Positions 35,168-44,392 of a DNA stretch of 64,000 nt are shown here, one piece after another. The stretch lies in assembly GCF_018304945.1 (NCBI RefSeq), contig NZ_JAGQEE010000002.1, forward strand, positions 372,001 through 436,000, given 5' to 3'. A model generated the notes under the pieces. That model was not told the origin of the DNA. It worked only from the letters and a program-made list of their open reading frames with translations, and did no database searches. Numbering within the stretch: position 1 is the stretch's first letter; each line of letters starts with the position of its first letter. The stretch is from Collimonas humicola (GTDB lineage Bacteria > Pseudomonadota > Gammaproteobacteria > Burkholderiales > Burkholderiaceae_D). The position numbers and the translations under genes are program-made.

Positions 35168-36247
35168 CTATGCGCGCAACTTGCGGCTGATTTCGTGGAC
35201 CGCATCCACCATCACCGCCACCGATTCCGGCGGCGTAAATTGCGAAATGCCGTGGCCGAGGTTGAAAACGTGGCCGTGGCCGGCTTGCGGGGTGCCATAG
35301 GCGTCCAGCAAGCGGCTGACTTCGCTGCGGATCTGTTCAGGATTGGCAAACAGCACGGCAGGATCGAGATTGCCCTGCAGCGCGACGCGGTCGCCGACGC
35401 GGGCGCGCGCTTGCGCCAGGTTGACGCTCCAGTCGAGGCCGACGGCATCGGTGCCGATGTCGGCGATCTCCTCCAGCCAGAGGCCGCCGCCCTTGGTAAA
35501 GACGATCGCAGGAATCGGCACGCCGTCTTTCTCGCGCTTGAGCTGGGACATCACCTGGCGCATGTAGTCCAGCGAAAATTCCTGGTAGGCGCCATCGGCC
35601 AGCGCCCCGCCCCACGAATCGAAAATCATCACGGCCTGCGCGCCGGCATCGATTTGCGCATTCAGGTAGGCCGCCACCGCTGCCGCGTTGGTGCTGAGCA
35701 CGTGATGCATCAGGTCCGGGCGGTTGTACAACATGGTCTTGACGGTATGGAACTCGCGCGAACCCTCGCCTTCCACCATATAACAGGCCAGAGTCCAGGG
35801 GCTGCCGGCAAACCCGATCAGCGGCACCCGTCCGTCCAGTTCAGTGCGGATTTGCGTAACGGCCTTGAAAACGTAGTCCAGCTTGGCCAGATCCGGCGCC
35901 TGCAGCGCCATTACGTCTTTTTCATCGCGCAGCGGGCGTTGGAACTTGGGCCCTTCGCCATCGGCGAAATACAAACCCAGCCCCATGGCGTCCGGCACTG
36001 TCAGGATGTCGGAAAACAGGATGGCGGCATCCAGCGGAAAGCGGTCCAGCGGTTGCAGCGTGACTTCGGTGGCGTAATCGGGATTGGTCGCCAGGCCCAT
36101 GAAAGACCCGGCGCGGCTGCGGGTTTTACGATATTCCGGCAGGTAGCGGCCAGCCTGACGCATCAGCCACAGAGGCGTGTATTCGGTCGGCTGGCGCAGC
36201 AGCGCGCGCAGGAAGGCATCGTTCTTCAGGGGGGCGAATTGTGACAT
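35168..36247 (-). CDS. hemE: Uroporphyrinogen decarboxylase
   Basis: 359 residues; removes four acetate carboxyls to give coproporphyrinogen III in heme synthesis. '[19 protein letters not shown]' carries the conserved Arg residues, with '[17 protein letters not shown]' for the catalytic Asp and '[16 protein letters not shown]' later. The end is '[19 protein letters not shown]'. The start at 36247 ([10 protein letters not shown]) matches the family; a frame 12 residues longer is unlikely. Confidence 0.97.
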   Translation of the reverse strand: MSQFAPLKNDAFLRALLRQPTEYTPLWLMRQAGRYLPEYRKTRSRAGSFMGLATNPDYATEVTLQPLDRFPLDAAILFSDILTVPDAMGLGLYFADGEGPKFQRPLRDEKDVMALQAPDLAKLDYVFKAVTQIRTELDGRVPLIGFAGSPWTLACYMVEGEGSREFHTVKTMLYNRPDLMHHVLSTNAAAVAAYLNAQIDAGAQAVMIFDSWGGALADGAYQEFSLDYMRQVMSQLKREKDGVPIPAIVFTKGGGLWLEEIADIGTDAVGLDWSVNLAQARARVGDRVALQGNLDPAVLFANPEQIRSEVSRLLDAYGTPQAGHGHVFNLGHGISQFTPPESVAVMVDAVHEISRKLRA

Positions 36248-36333
36248 ATGAGGCAGTATGAATGCAGGTGATAACGGGCTCATTATCTCATCCTAAGCCC
36301 CTGCTGCGGCAACGCTTTGCCATATGGTCGGTA

Positions 36334-37263
36334 TTAGGGCCGGTCAAGCTGAGCGCCGCCCTGGTGCGCCGCGACCAGGTCATCGAGGAAGGCTTGCAGC
36401 ACTTCGCCGCGGCTGGACTGGCGCCGCAGCACCATATGCAGGGTGACGTCATAGCACAGCACTGCGGGATGCAGCGGCGCCAGCAATCCCTGCTCCACCA
36501 GCGGCGCGGCAAAATGCTCCGGTAGGAAACCGAGATGCCGGCCCGACAGCAGCAGCACCGCGACCGCTTCCATATTGTCGGCCAGGGCGGTCACGCGCGC
36601 CGGCGCAAACCCGCCGTCCGCACCATCGGCTTCCGGCAAAGGATAGCTGCGCCAGACCCAGTCGTATTCGGCCACCGCGGCCCGGCTCAGATTGCCGGCC
36701 TGCCCGAACAGCGGATGGCCGGCGGCGCAATACGCTACCTGATGCTCTGAATACAGCGGCACATATTCCAGGTTCGGCAAACGATGCCAGAAGTAGCCGA
36801 TGCCGAGATCGAGCCGGCCGTTGATCACTTCTTCCTCAAGCTGGCCCGGCGCCAGCACCGCCAGCGACAAGGTCACCGCCTCGTCCCTGGCGCGGAACCT
36901 GGCGATGGCCTGGCTCAGGCGGGCATTGGCGCTGATGGCGGCGTGGCCGATCAGGCCCAGTTGAAGCTTGCCGGCCAGCTTGCAGCCGATCTGCCGCGCG
37001 TTCAGGCAAAAGTGGTCGATATTTTCGATCAGGCGGCGGCTGCTCAGCGCGAACTGCTCGCCGCGCGGGGTCAGGCGGAAACCGGCGCGGCCGCGCTCGC
37101 ACAGGCGAAAGCCAAGCCGTGTTTCCAGCGTCGCCAGCTGGGTGCTGATGGTGGACTGGCTGACATTCAACGTCGTCTGGGCAGCTGAAATGCCGCCGGC
37201 GTCCAGCATCGACAGAAAAACACGGATCAGGCGCAGGTCGAGATCGGATAGCTGGTTGAGCAT
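36334..37263 (-). CDS. LysR-family regulator, divergent from ureohydrolase
   Basis: 309 residues. The N-terminal winged helix is 'MLNQLSDLDLRLIRVFLSML' with 'STISTQLATLETRLGFRLCER', then a periplasmic-binding-type effector domain. It is divergent from the guanidinobutyrase gene and probably activates it in response to its substrate. A TACAT-N12-ATGTA dyad (37300-37321) lies between them. Confidence 0.92.
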   Translation of the reverse strand: MLNQLSDLDLRLIRVFLSMLDAGGISAAQTTLNVSQSTISTQLATLETRLGFRLCERGRAGFRLTPRGEQFALSSRRLIENIDHFCLNARQIGCKLAGKLQLGLIGHAAISANARLSQAIARFRARDEAVTLSLAVLAPGQLEEEVINGRLDLGIGYFWHRLPNLEYVPLYSEHQVAYCAAGHPLFGQAGNLSRAAVAEYDWVWRSYPLPEADGADGGFAPARVTALADNMEAVAVLLLSGRHLGFLPEHFAAPLVEQGLLAPLHPAVLCYDVTLHMVLRRQSSRGEVLQAFLDDLVAAHQGGAQLDRP

Positions 37264-37299
37264 GCTTGACGGCGGAAGGGTCGGGGATCAGACCGATAA

Positions 37300-37321
37300 T
37301 ACATCTATCAATATCAATGTA
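37300..37321. promoter_or_regulatory. TACAT-N12-ATGTA dyad, candidate LysR-type operator
   Basis: Perfect 5-bp arms with a 12-base spacer in the LysR/ureohydrolase divergent promoter region, 37 bases from the LysR start. The type of site (interrupted dyad with T and A ends) suits a LysR regulator. Confidence 0.4.
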
Positions 37322-37420
37322 AGTACATAACTACACGTATTTTTTCCGAAGTAATTTGCCGTTAGAGTAACTGCAATACGCCACTCTTAACGCTGCGCCT
37401 TCCCGGCCCCGGAGACCATC

Positions 37421-38374
37421 ATGTCAGAAACCCCACTTTACCAACCGCTAGGCGGCAACGACATGCCGCGTTTCGGCGGCATCGCCACCATGATGCGCTT
37501 GCCGCATGTGGCCAGCAGCGCCGGACTGGACGCCTGCTTCATCGGCGTGCCGTTCGACCTCGGCACCTCGAACCGCTCCGGCGCCCGTTTCGGCCCGCGC
37601 CAGATCCGCAGCGAATCGGTGCTGCTGCGTCCCTATAACATGGCGACCCGGGCGGCGCCCTTCGATGCCTTGCGCGTGGCCGACCTGGGCGATGTCGCCA
37701 TCAATCCGTATAACCTGCTGGATTCGATCCGGCTGGTCGAAAATGCCTACGACGGCATCGTCGCCTCCGGCTGCCGTCCGATTTCGCTGGGCGGCGACCA
37801 CACCATCGCGCTGCCCATCCTGCGCGCGCTGCATCGCAAATACGGCAAGATCGGCCTGATCCATGTCGACGCCCATGCCGATGTCAACGACACCATGTTC
37901 GGCGAAAAGATTGCGCATGGCACGCCATTCCGCCGCGCTGTCGAAGAAGGTTTGCTGGATTGCCGGCGGGTGGTGCAGATCGGCCTGCGCGGCACCGGCT
38001 ATACCGCGGAAGATTTCGACTGGTGCCGCGACCAGGGTTTCAAGGTGGTGCCGGTGGAAGAGTGCTGGAACAAGTCGCTGGCGCCGCTGATGGAAGAAGT
38101 GCGGGCCCGCGTGGCCGGCGGTCCGGTGTACCTGAGTTTCGATATCGACGGTATCGATCCGGCTTACGCCCCCGGCACCGGCACCCCGGAAATCGCCGGC
38201 CTGACCGTGCCGCAGGCGCTGGAAATCATCCGCGGCGCCTGGGGCCTGGACATCGTCGGCGCCGATCTGGTGGAGGTATCGCCGCCGTATGATCCGCTCG
38301 GCAGCACCGCTTTGCTGGGCGCGAACCTGGCGTACGAGATGCTGTGCGTGCTGCCGGGCGTGCCGCGCCGCTGA
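37421..38374 (+). CDS. gbuA: Guanidinobutyrase / agmatinase-family ureohydrolase
   Basis: 317 residues. Cleaves a guanidino group to urea plus amine; for 4-guanidinobutyrate the product is GABA. Binuclear manganese ligands are visible in 'LGGDHT', 'HVDAHADVND' and 'LSFDIDGIDPAYAPGTGTPE'. The N-terminus 'PLGGNDMPRFGGIATMMRLP' is typical of Pseudomonas guanidinobutyrase rather than classical agmatinase, which is why I prefer gbuA; an agmatinase (speB) role cannot be excluded. The product would feed the gab operon at 47-54 kb. A divergent LysR gene probably regulates it. Confidence 0.85.
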   Translation: MSETPLYQPLGGNDMPRFGGIATMMRLPHVASSAGLDACFIGVPFDLGTSNRSGARFGPRQIRSESVLLRPYNMATRAAPFDALRVADLGDVAINPYNLLDSIRLVENAYDGIVASGCRPISLGGDHTIALPILRALHRKYGKIGLIHVDAHADVNDTMFGEKIAHGTPFRRAVEEGLLDCRRVVQIGLRGTGYTAEDFDWCRDQGFKVVPVEECWNKSLAPLMEEVRARVAGGPVYLSFDIDGIDPAYAPGTGTPEIAGLTVPQALEIIRGAWGLDIVGADLVEVSPPYDPLGSTALLGANLAYEMLCVLPGVPRR

Positions 38375-38423
38375 AAATTTTTCCAAGAAAAAGTAAGTGC
38401 TGGCACTCGGTTTAAGCGAGTAT

Positions 38424-39278
38424 TTATCGATATCTCTTCTTGAAATCGCGCGGGCTGGCGCCCTTGGCCGCGCGAAACTGGCGGTTGAAATGGGCCAGGT
38501 TGCGGTAGCCGGCTTCCTGCGCTATCACCCCTATTGCCTTGTCGGTCTGGATCAGTTGCTGGCAGGCGCTGCCGATCCTCAGCTGGGCCAGGTAAGCGGT
38601 CACGGTGAGCTGGGTATGGCGTTTGAAAAAGCGATGAAACGCCCCCACCGACAGCGCGGCCCTTGCGGCCAGCAGTTCCAGCGGAATCGTCGTCTGGAAA
38701 TTGTCGTGCAGATAGTCCAGCACCTTGCCCATGCGCTGGCGCTGCGCATCGACCGCGATCGAAGCCGACGCCACCGACGCCAGCGGCCGCGCCTGCTGGT
38801 CTTGCGCCAGCAGCAGCAATAGTTCCAGCAACAAGGGCAAGCGCTGGGCCGGCGCCAGTTTCTCCATGCGCAGCATCAAGGGCCTGGCGCTGCTCGCTAC
38901 CTCCGCCGAAAACTGCAAGCCGCGGTCGGCGCGCTTGCCCAGCTGCAGCAGCCCGGCCAGTTCCGGCAGGCTGGTTTGCAGCTGCACCAGCCAGTCCTTC
39001 GAAAACCACACCACCACCGCCAGCATCTGCCGCTCGGGAGCAATGCGTTCACCGGCCGACCAGGTGTGCGGCAGGTTCGGACCGAGCAAGACCAGGTCGC
39101 CATCCGCAAAATCGGCCAGGTGGTCGCCGACATAGCGCTGCCCGCGCGCGTTCAAGGTCAGGGTCAGCTCGAATTCCGGATGGTAGTGCCATAGGAACGG
39201 CAGTTCGGGCAGCTCACGCCACAGCAGCCGCCAGGACTGTCCGGGGGACAGGCTGAGATGTTCGTATTGCGGTCGCAT
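38424..39278 (-). CDS. AraC-family regulator with cupin N-terminus
   Basis: 284 residues. The N-terminal cupin-like sensor has '[17 protein letters not shown]' and '[17 protein letters not shown]'. The C-terminal pair of helix-turn-helices follows ('[20 protein letters not shown]', '[20 protein letters not shown]'). It begins [20 protein letters not shown]. Divergent from the PhyH dioxygenase gene with a 125-base gap, so that gene is its likely target. Confidence 0.9.
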   Translation of the reverse strand: MRPQYEHLSLSPGQSWRLLWRELPELPFLWHYHPEFELTLTLNARGQRYVGDHLADFADGDLVLLGPNLPHTWSAGERIAPERQMLAVVVWFSKDWLVQLQTSLPELAGLLQLGKRADRGLQFSAEVASSARPLMLRMEKLAPAQRLPLLLELLLLLAQDQQARPLASVASASIAVDAQRQRMGKVLDYLHDNFQTTIPLELLAARAALSVGAFHRFFKRHTQLTVTAYLAQLRIGSACQQLIQTDKAIGVIAQEAGYRNLAHFNRQFRAAKGASPRDFKKRYR

Positions 39279-39403
39279 ACTGACCTTTAGTTGAGCAATA
39301 ACATCAGAATAGTATCAATAAGCGGCATTTGCAGCGAAATCTCCCTTGGAGGGCGGGCGCAGAATCGAACTGCCCTAGCCTGAAAAACCAATACGGAGAT
39401 CCC

Positions 39404-40390
39404 ATGAACCAGTCCCAGACGGAGCAACGCCTCAGCAATCCTTCCGTGCTGTATCCCGACCAGGCGCAACTGCGCGATATCAAGAAGACTCTGCCGCTGC
39501 GGGTGCTGACCGCTTCCGATTTCTATCACTGGCAAACCTACGGCTATGTGATTGTCAGGAATGCCGTCAGCGCCGCGCAGGTGCAGCGCACCGCCGATTT
39601 CCTGTGGGAGTTCCAGGAGCTCGATCCGCATGCGCCCGAGACCTGGAACCGGGCGCAGCTGCGCGATCATGAAATGACCGAGCTGAACGGTTCCGGCATG
39701 GTCGAGGCCTATCATCACCAGACCTTCTGGGACAATCGCCAGACGCCGCGCGTAGTCGATGCCTTCGTCGACATCTGGGACCGCGAAGACCTGTGGGTGA
39801 CCATAGACCGCGCCAACCTGAATACGCCGAACCAGGGTGCGCGGCGCTTCGGCGGCTTCATCCACTGGGATGCCGATACCTCGGCCGAGCCGCTGCCGGT
39901 CAACGTCCAGGGCGTGCTGGCGCTGTCCGACACCACGCCGGAAAGCGGCGGCTTCCAATGCATCCCGGAGCTGTTCCAGCACTTCAGCGCATGGCGCAAG
40001 AGCGCGCCCAAGGACCGCAATCCCTGGCGCCCGGAGCTGGCGTCACTGCCGTGGGAAGTGAAATTCATTCCGATGAAAGCCGGCGACCTGCTGATCTTCA
40101 ACAGCCTGCTGGCGCACGGCATCCGGCCGAACACGTCGGCCAGCCAGGTGCGGCTGGCGCAGTACATCGCGTTCACGCCCGCGCGCGAAGAGCAGGCCGA
40201 CTTGCGGAAATGGCGGATCGACAGCTGGCGCCAGCGCACGCGGCCGGACAGCTATGCCTTTCCCGGCGATCCGCGCGAATGGGAAAAGACGCGCTATGAG
40301 CTGGCGCAGCTGAGCGAACTGGGTGAAAAAATCCTCGGCCTGCGCGACTGGCAAGCCATGCGCGGCCACGGTAGCAAATGGCGCGGCTGA
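39404..40390 (+). CDS. Phytanoyl-CoA dioxygenase (PhyH) family enzyme
   Basis: 328-residue Fe(II)/2-oxoglutarate oxygenase. The metal-binding triad is His and Asp in 'FIHWDADTS' with the distal His in 'NSLLAHGIRPN'; Arg for 2-oxoglutarate lies in 'SQVRLAQYIAF'. GGAG lies five bases before the ATG at 39404. An upstream start at 39329 adds 25 unmatched residues. Substrate unknown. Regulated probably by the divergent AraC-type gene. Confidence 0.9.
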   Translation: MNQSQTEQRLSNPSVLYPDQAQLRDIKKTLPLRVLTASDFYHWQTYGYVIVRNAVSAAQVQRTADFLWEFQELDPHAPETWNRAQLRDHEMTELNGSGMVEAYHHQTFWDNRQTPRVVDAFVDIWDREDLWVTIDRANLNTPNQGARRFGGFIHWDADTSAEPLPVNVQGVLALSDTTPESGGFQCIPELFQHFSAWRKSAPKDRNPWRPELASLPWEVKFIPMKAGDLLIFNSLLAHGIRPNTSASQVRLAQYIAFTPAREEQADLRKWRIDSWRQRTRPDSYAFPGDPREWEKTRYELAQLSELGEKILGLRDWQAMRGHGSKWRG

Positions 40391-40429
40391 TAGCGATACC
40401 GTTCGTTGCAGCTCTCATAAAAAAAAACT

Positions 40430-40475
40430 AACAATGAAACGATTGTCCTCTGAATGGTCGGAGGCGGTCATTGTT
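40430..40475. promoter_or_regulatory. Inverted repeat before the thioesterase gene
   Basis: AACAATGA (40430-40437) and TCATTGTT (40468-40475) form 8-bp arms around a 30-base spacer, 34 bases before the thioesterase start. An operator or the first stem of an mRNA structure. Confidence 0.35.
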
Positions 40476-40509
40476 CATTTGTTAACGTTTTGATACTTAT
40501 GGAGCTTCT

Positions 40510-41022
40510 ATGACTACCACGCTACAAAAAACATCGCTGTTTCAAGAAGCCGGGATGACATCGACCATGTTTTCCCACGGTGCCTCATCGCCCCTTTCAC
40601 CTAAGATCTTCCGGCACTCGATTGACATTTACCTGAAGGATTCCAACGCCACCGGCAATATCTACTTTGCCCGCTACTTTGAATGGCAAGGCATCTGCCG
40701 CGAGCGTTGGTTCTTCGAATGCATTTCCGCCGACATGCTGGCGCCGCTGGGCGTATTCATCACCAAGGACGCACAGCAGAAATATATCCACGAGACCTTT
40801 GCCTTCCAGAAGGTGGAGTGCGAAGTCAGCACGGCCGCCATCAAGCAATGCTCGTTTTCCTTATTGTTCCAGTTTTTTGTGGAAGGAAGGCTGGTGTCCA
40901 CCGGCCATCAGCAGATCGTCTTCGCCAACAAGGACAAGAAGATCAGCCGTTTGCCGGAGCATATCCTGGAAAAGATACGGCAGTATGAAAATCCTAGAAA
41001 CATAGCAACGCTCTCTAACTAG
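40510..41022 (+). CDS. Acyl-CoA thioesterase (hot-dog fold)
   Basis: 170 residues. The FcbC/enediyne-thioesterase-like pattern is in 'IYLKDSNATGNIYFARYFEW' followed by 'QGICRERWFFE', where Asp is replaced or shifted relative to the 4HBT motif but the Asn/Gly-N-Y-F-x-x-Y core is kept. It probably hydrolyses an acyl-CoA or acyl-ACP. GGAGC precedes the ATG. It ends 43 bases before the end of an opposed histidine kinase. Confidence 0.78.
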   Translation: MTTTLQKTSLFQEAGMTSTMFSHGASSPLSPKIFRHSIDIYLKDSNATGNIYFARYFEWQGICRERWFFECISADMLAPLGVFITKDAQQKYIHETFAFQKVECEVSTAAIKQCSFSLLFQFFVEGRLVSTGHQQIVFANKDKKISRLPEHILEKIRQYENPRNIATLSN

Positions 41023-41065
41023 GACCGGAACGCAGCCGTCCGGTTCGTCCGGGCGGCTTGCCGGG

Positions 41066-42454
41066 CTAGGCCTGCGCGACCGCCGCAACCGCGGGGAATT
41101 CCAGCGTGAAGCGCGTATATTCTCCGGCTGCCGATTCGCAGCGGATGCTGCCGCCGAACACCGCCATCACCTGATGGCAGAACGCCAGCCCGATGCCGGA
41201 ACCGGCGCCCTTCTTGGTCGTATAGTGGGCATCGAAAATATGCGGCAGGACATTGGACGCGATGCCGGCGCCGGTGTCGGTAAAACAGAGGACATTGAAT
41301 TTCCCCGCGCGCGTGGTAGAGATGCTGATCTCACCCTTGGACGCCGCCTTCAGCGCGTACAGGGAATTCTTCAGCAGGTTGAACAGGACAAACACGAACA
41401 GCCGGTCCGAACCGAAGAATGCGTAATCCTCCATGACAGCCAGGTAGATCTTGGCGCGTTCACCCCGCTCGAAGGGATAGCGCTCCAGCGCCTCGTCGAC
41501 CAGCTGCACCACCGAGTAGTTGGCAAAGGCGTCGGTATCGATGCGATCCAGCTTGGCCGAGGCCAGCATCATGTCGATCACCACCGTCGTGCGGTCGACT
41601 TCCTGTGTAATCGAATTGGTGGCCTTCGATAGCTGGTTGACCGTATCCGGCCTGATCGACGGCGCCAGCAGGCCGTGTTCCACCGCCAGCCGGTAGCCCT
41701 CCAGCAAAGTCGGCAGGGACTGCTCCATGCCCTTCGCCAGCATGCGGATCGACGTCAGCGGCGTGCGCATTTCATGGCCGACCGTGCTGGCGACAGTCAT
41801 CGGGTCCAGCAAGTGATGGCGGACGATGGCGACCGACATGACGCCCAGGCTGACCGCGATGAACAGGACGCCGGGCGGATAGAATTCAATGCCGTAGTTG
41901 CATAGGTAATCGACGGCGGCGAAGAAATAAATCAGTATCGCGCCTATGCACAGGCGCATCTTGATGCGTTTGCCGAGTTCAGCCACCTGCTGCTCGCGAT
42001 AGGTGATGTACAGCCCGCGGTTCACCACGATGACCGTTTGCAGCACATGCAGCGGATGCAGCAGCCCGGCCTTCGGATAGTAGCCCCAGAAATACTGGTA
42101 GTAGCCGGATACCAGCAGATCCGATCCCAGCAGGAAAATCGCCAGGATGGCGGCGAACGCGTAGGAGGCATAGACGTACTTGCGCTCCGTCGTGCGTTCG
42201 CAGATCTCGGTGAGGAAATGGTAGAGGCTGGTCGGCAGGAACAGGATCAGCAGATAGCCGAACTTCACCACGAACATCGCCATATGCGGATCGCGCAAGG
42301 TAAACAGGAAAGCCCAGGTGCCTTGCCAAAACGCCGAAGTAATGCACAGCACCAGGAAGCTGATGCCGATGCGCGTGAATCCCTTGGTGCATACCACGTA
42401 CAGGCCGTAGGCCAGGAAGATCGAAGCAACGACTGCGGGCAGTATCGAATACAT
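41066..42454 (-). CDS. Orphan membrane histidine kinase with N-terminal 7TM domain
   Basis: 462 residues. Seven or so N-terminal helices (about residues 1-220) of the HisKA_7TM type, directly followed by 'STVGHEMRTPLTSIRMLAKG' with the phospho-His. The dimerisation region is unusually long, with an extra loop of about 30 residues after the H-box, as in autoinducer-sensing CqsS-type kinases. The ATPase domain has N-box 'NLLKNSLYALKA' and G-boxes 'DTGAGIASN' and 'GSGIGLAFCHQVM'. No response regulator lies beside it. It may sense a hydrophobic ligand in the membrane. Confidence 0.88.
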   Translation of the reverse strand: MYSILPAVVASIFLAYGLYVVCTKGFTRIGISFLVLCITSAFWQGTWAFLFTLRDPHMAMFVVKFGYLLILFLPTSLYHFLTEICERTTERKYVYASYAFAAILAIFLLGSDLLVSGYYQYFWGYYPKAGLLHPLHVLQTVIVVNRGLYITYREQQVAELGKRIKMRLCIGAILIYFFAAVDYLCNYGIEFYPPGVLFIAVSLGVMSVAIVRHHLLDPMTVASTVGHEMRTPLTSIRMLAKGMEQSLPTLLEGYRLAVEHGLLAPSIRPDTVNQLSKATNSITQEVDRTTVVIDMMLASAKLDRIDTDAFANYSVVQLVDEALERYPFERGERAKIYLAVMEDYAFFGSDRLFVFVLFNLLKNSLYALKAASKGEISISTTRAGKFNVLCFTDTGAGIASNVLPHIFDAHYTTKKGAGSGIGLAFCHQVMAVFGGSIRCESAAGEYTRFTLEFPAVAAVAQA

Positions 42455-42853
42455 GGACGACGATCAGGATGAATGCTTAGGCTATAAAGTGCGCCGATGC
42501 CGTGCAATGACGGCTGCCTGGCGTGGCTCGGCGCATACGCTGCGACAACTGGGTCCTTCTTTGCTCAAATCAGTAAATTTACAGCCGTTCTTGCTTTGAA
42601 GCAAGATTTTGGCGCAAACCATTATCCAGGATCGCTTTACCGGGGCCGCCAGCGGACAGCAAGGCGTATGGTAGCAATGGATAAAAAATAATAATAATGC
42701 AAAATCGGTATAGGGGTGATCCGATCGATTGCGCCCCGGGATTCGGGGCGCGGCGGGATTATCCGCCGGCAAGGAGCCCGGCGCGCCAGGCAGTTGAAGC
42801 AACCTGGAAGAATATCAGAAAAACAATAAAAAGCGGCGGCGAGGCTGTCCTGC
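42455..42853. other. Intergenic region, no gene seen
   Basis: 399 bases between the minus-strand kinase start and the end of an MFS gene. It includes a stem GCGCCCCG-N5-CGGGGCGC (42731-42751) that may act as terminator for the upstream MFS gene, though it lacks a T-run. No protein-like frame. Confidence 0.45.
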
Positions 42854-44026
42854 CTATTCGCTAGGCGTCATTGCCAGACCGTTGCTGCGCTCTATCGATG
42901 CCGACCACAGGGTCAGGCCGAGCGCCAGCACCGCCAGCGCCACGCCGACATAGGGCAAGGTGGTCAGCTGGAAACCGGCGCCGATCGCCATGCCGCCAAA
43001 CCAGGCGCCGCCGGCGTTGCCCAGGTTGAAGGCGCCCTGGTTCAGGGTCGACGCCAGGTTCGGCGCCGCGCTGGCGCGTTCCACCACCAGCACCTGCAAC
43101 GGCGGCACAATCGCAAAGGCCAGCACGCCCCAGACAAAAATCGTGACCACTGCCGGCAAGGGCGTGCGCATGGTCAGGGTAAACACCGTCAGGACCAACG
43201 CCAGCGCTAGCAGGAAGCCGATCAGCGACGGCAGCAGGCGCCAGTCGGCCAGCTTGCCGCCGAGCGCGCTGCCCACGGTCAGGCCAAGGCCGAACACCAG
43301 CAGCACCAGGGTCACCGCATGCGGGGTCAGCCCGGTGACGTCTTCCAGGATCGGCGTGATGTAGGTGAATACTGAAAACAGGCTGGCAGAGGCCAGCGCG
43401 CTGATTGCCAGCACCATCACCACTTGCCGGTCCTTGAGCACGGCAAATTCCTGGAGCAGGCTGGTCTTTTGCATGTCGATCTTCTTCGGCAGCCACAATG
43501 CCAGCGCAATCGCAGCCAGCACGCCGATCACCGTCACCGCCCAGAAAGTCGAACGCCAGCCCAGCTGCTGGCCGAGAGCGGTGCCGAACGGCACGCCCAG
43601 CACATTGGCCAGGGTCAGGCCGGCAAACATCAGGGCGATCGCCTGCGCGCGCCGGTTCGGCGGCACCAGGCCGGCAGCCACCACCGAGCCGATGCCGAAA
43701 AACGCGCCGTGGCAAAACGCCGTCACCACCCGCGCCAGCATCAGCACCGCATAGTTCGGCGACAAGGCGCACAGCACGTTGCCGATGATGAACAGGCCGA
43801 TCAGGCTCAGCAGCGCCGTGCGGCGCGGCATGTTGGCGGTGGCGATGGCGACGATGGGCGCGCCGATGGTCACGCCCAGCGCGTAGCCCGTCACCAGCAT
43901 CCCTGCCGCCGGAATGGTCACCCCCAGATCGCGCGCGACGTCGGGCAGCAGGCCCATGATGACGAACTCCGTCGTACCGATGCCGAAAGCGGCAACAGCA
44001 AGGGCAAATAGGGGCAAAGACAGCAT
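42854..44026 (-). CDS. MFS efflux transporter (AraJ/NepI-like)
   Basis: 390 residues, about 12 helices, begins MLSLPLFALAVAAFGIGTTE, the 'FGIGTTEFVIMGLLPDVA' signature of the DHA1 AraJ/purine-efflux subfamily, with 'GYALGVTIGAPIVAI' and 'RRTALLSLIGLFIIGN'. It exports a small molecule or sugar. The start at 44026 is chosen by the family; an earlier start would add 21 residues. Confidence 0.9.
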   Translation of the reverse strand: MLSLPLFALAVAAFGIGTTEFVIMGLLPDVARDLGVTIPAAGMLVTGYALGVTIGAPIVAIATANMPRRTALLSLIGLFIIGNVLCALSPNYAVLMLARVVTAFCHGAFFGIGSVVAAGLVPPNRRAQAIALMFAGLTLANVLGVPFGTALGQQLGWRSTFWAVTVIGVLAAIALALWLPKKIDMQKTSLLQEFAVLKDRQVVMVLAISALASASLFSVFTYITPILEDVTGLTPHAVTLVLLVFGLGLTVGSALGGKLADWRLLPSLIGFLLALALVLTVFTLTMRTPLPAVVTIFVWGVLAFAIVPPLQVLVVERASAAPNLASTLNQGAFNLGNAGGAWFGGMAIGAGFQLTTLPYVGVALAVLALGLTLWSASIERSNGLAMTPSE

Positions 44027-44242
44027 GATGATCGTCCGGAAATGGAACCGCCGAATTGCAGGAACTGCGCGGCAGTCAAAGGCGCGCACCGGGAACCATG
44101 GTGCGAAGCAACATTATAGCAATCGCGGTTTGTTTGTGTTAGCGCTACCAGATTTGTGCGATGAAATCTGGCAGCGAACGCGGAAAGTGTTGGATTTTTG
44201 CGATAAAAAGCGGGCGGCGGGCAGCGGCGCTGCCAGGAATAA

Positions 44243-44281
44243 AAAAATGCCTCCCCGGCTTTTGCAAACCAGAGAGGCATT
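44243..44281 (-). terminator. Terminator for the sedolisin gene
   Basis: On the minus strand AATGCCTC pairs with GAGGCATT around a 20-base loop, followed by seven T. It lies 112 bases after the sedolisin stop. Confidence 0.75.
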
Positions 44282-44392
44282 GACCCATAAAGATGCTATT
44301 GCTGCGCTATACGCTGTAGCGCATATGCGATGACATCGGATCGCGGCCCTGTTGCCCCTGCAAGATCCCGGCAGGGCCGCCTGGCGTTTCCC

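Noticed and set aside
42482-42802. 106-codon minus-strand frame between the kinase and MFS genes
   Set aside because: No family pattern and it covers the GC-rich hairpin.
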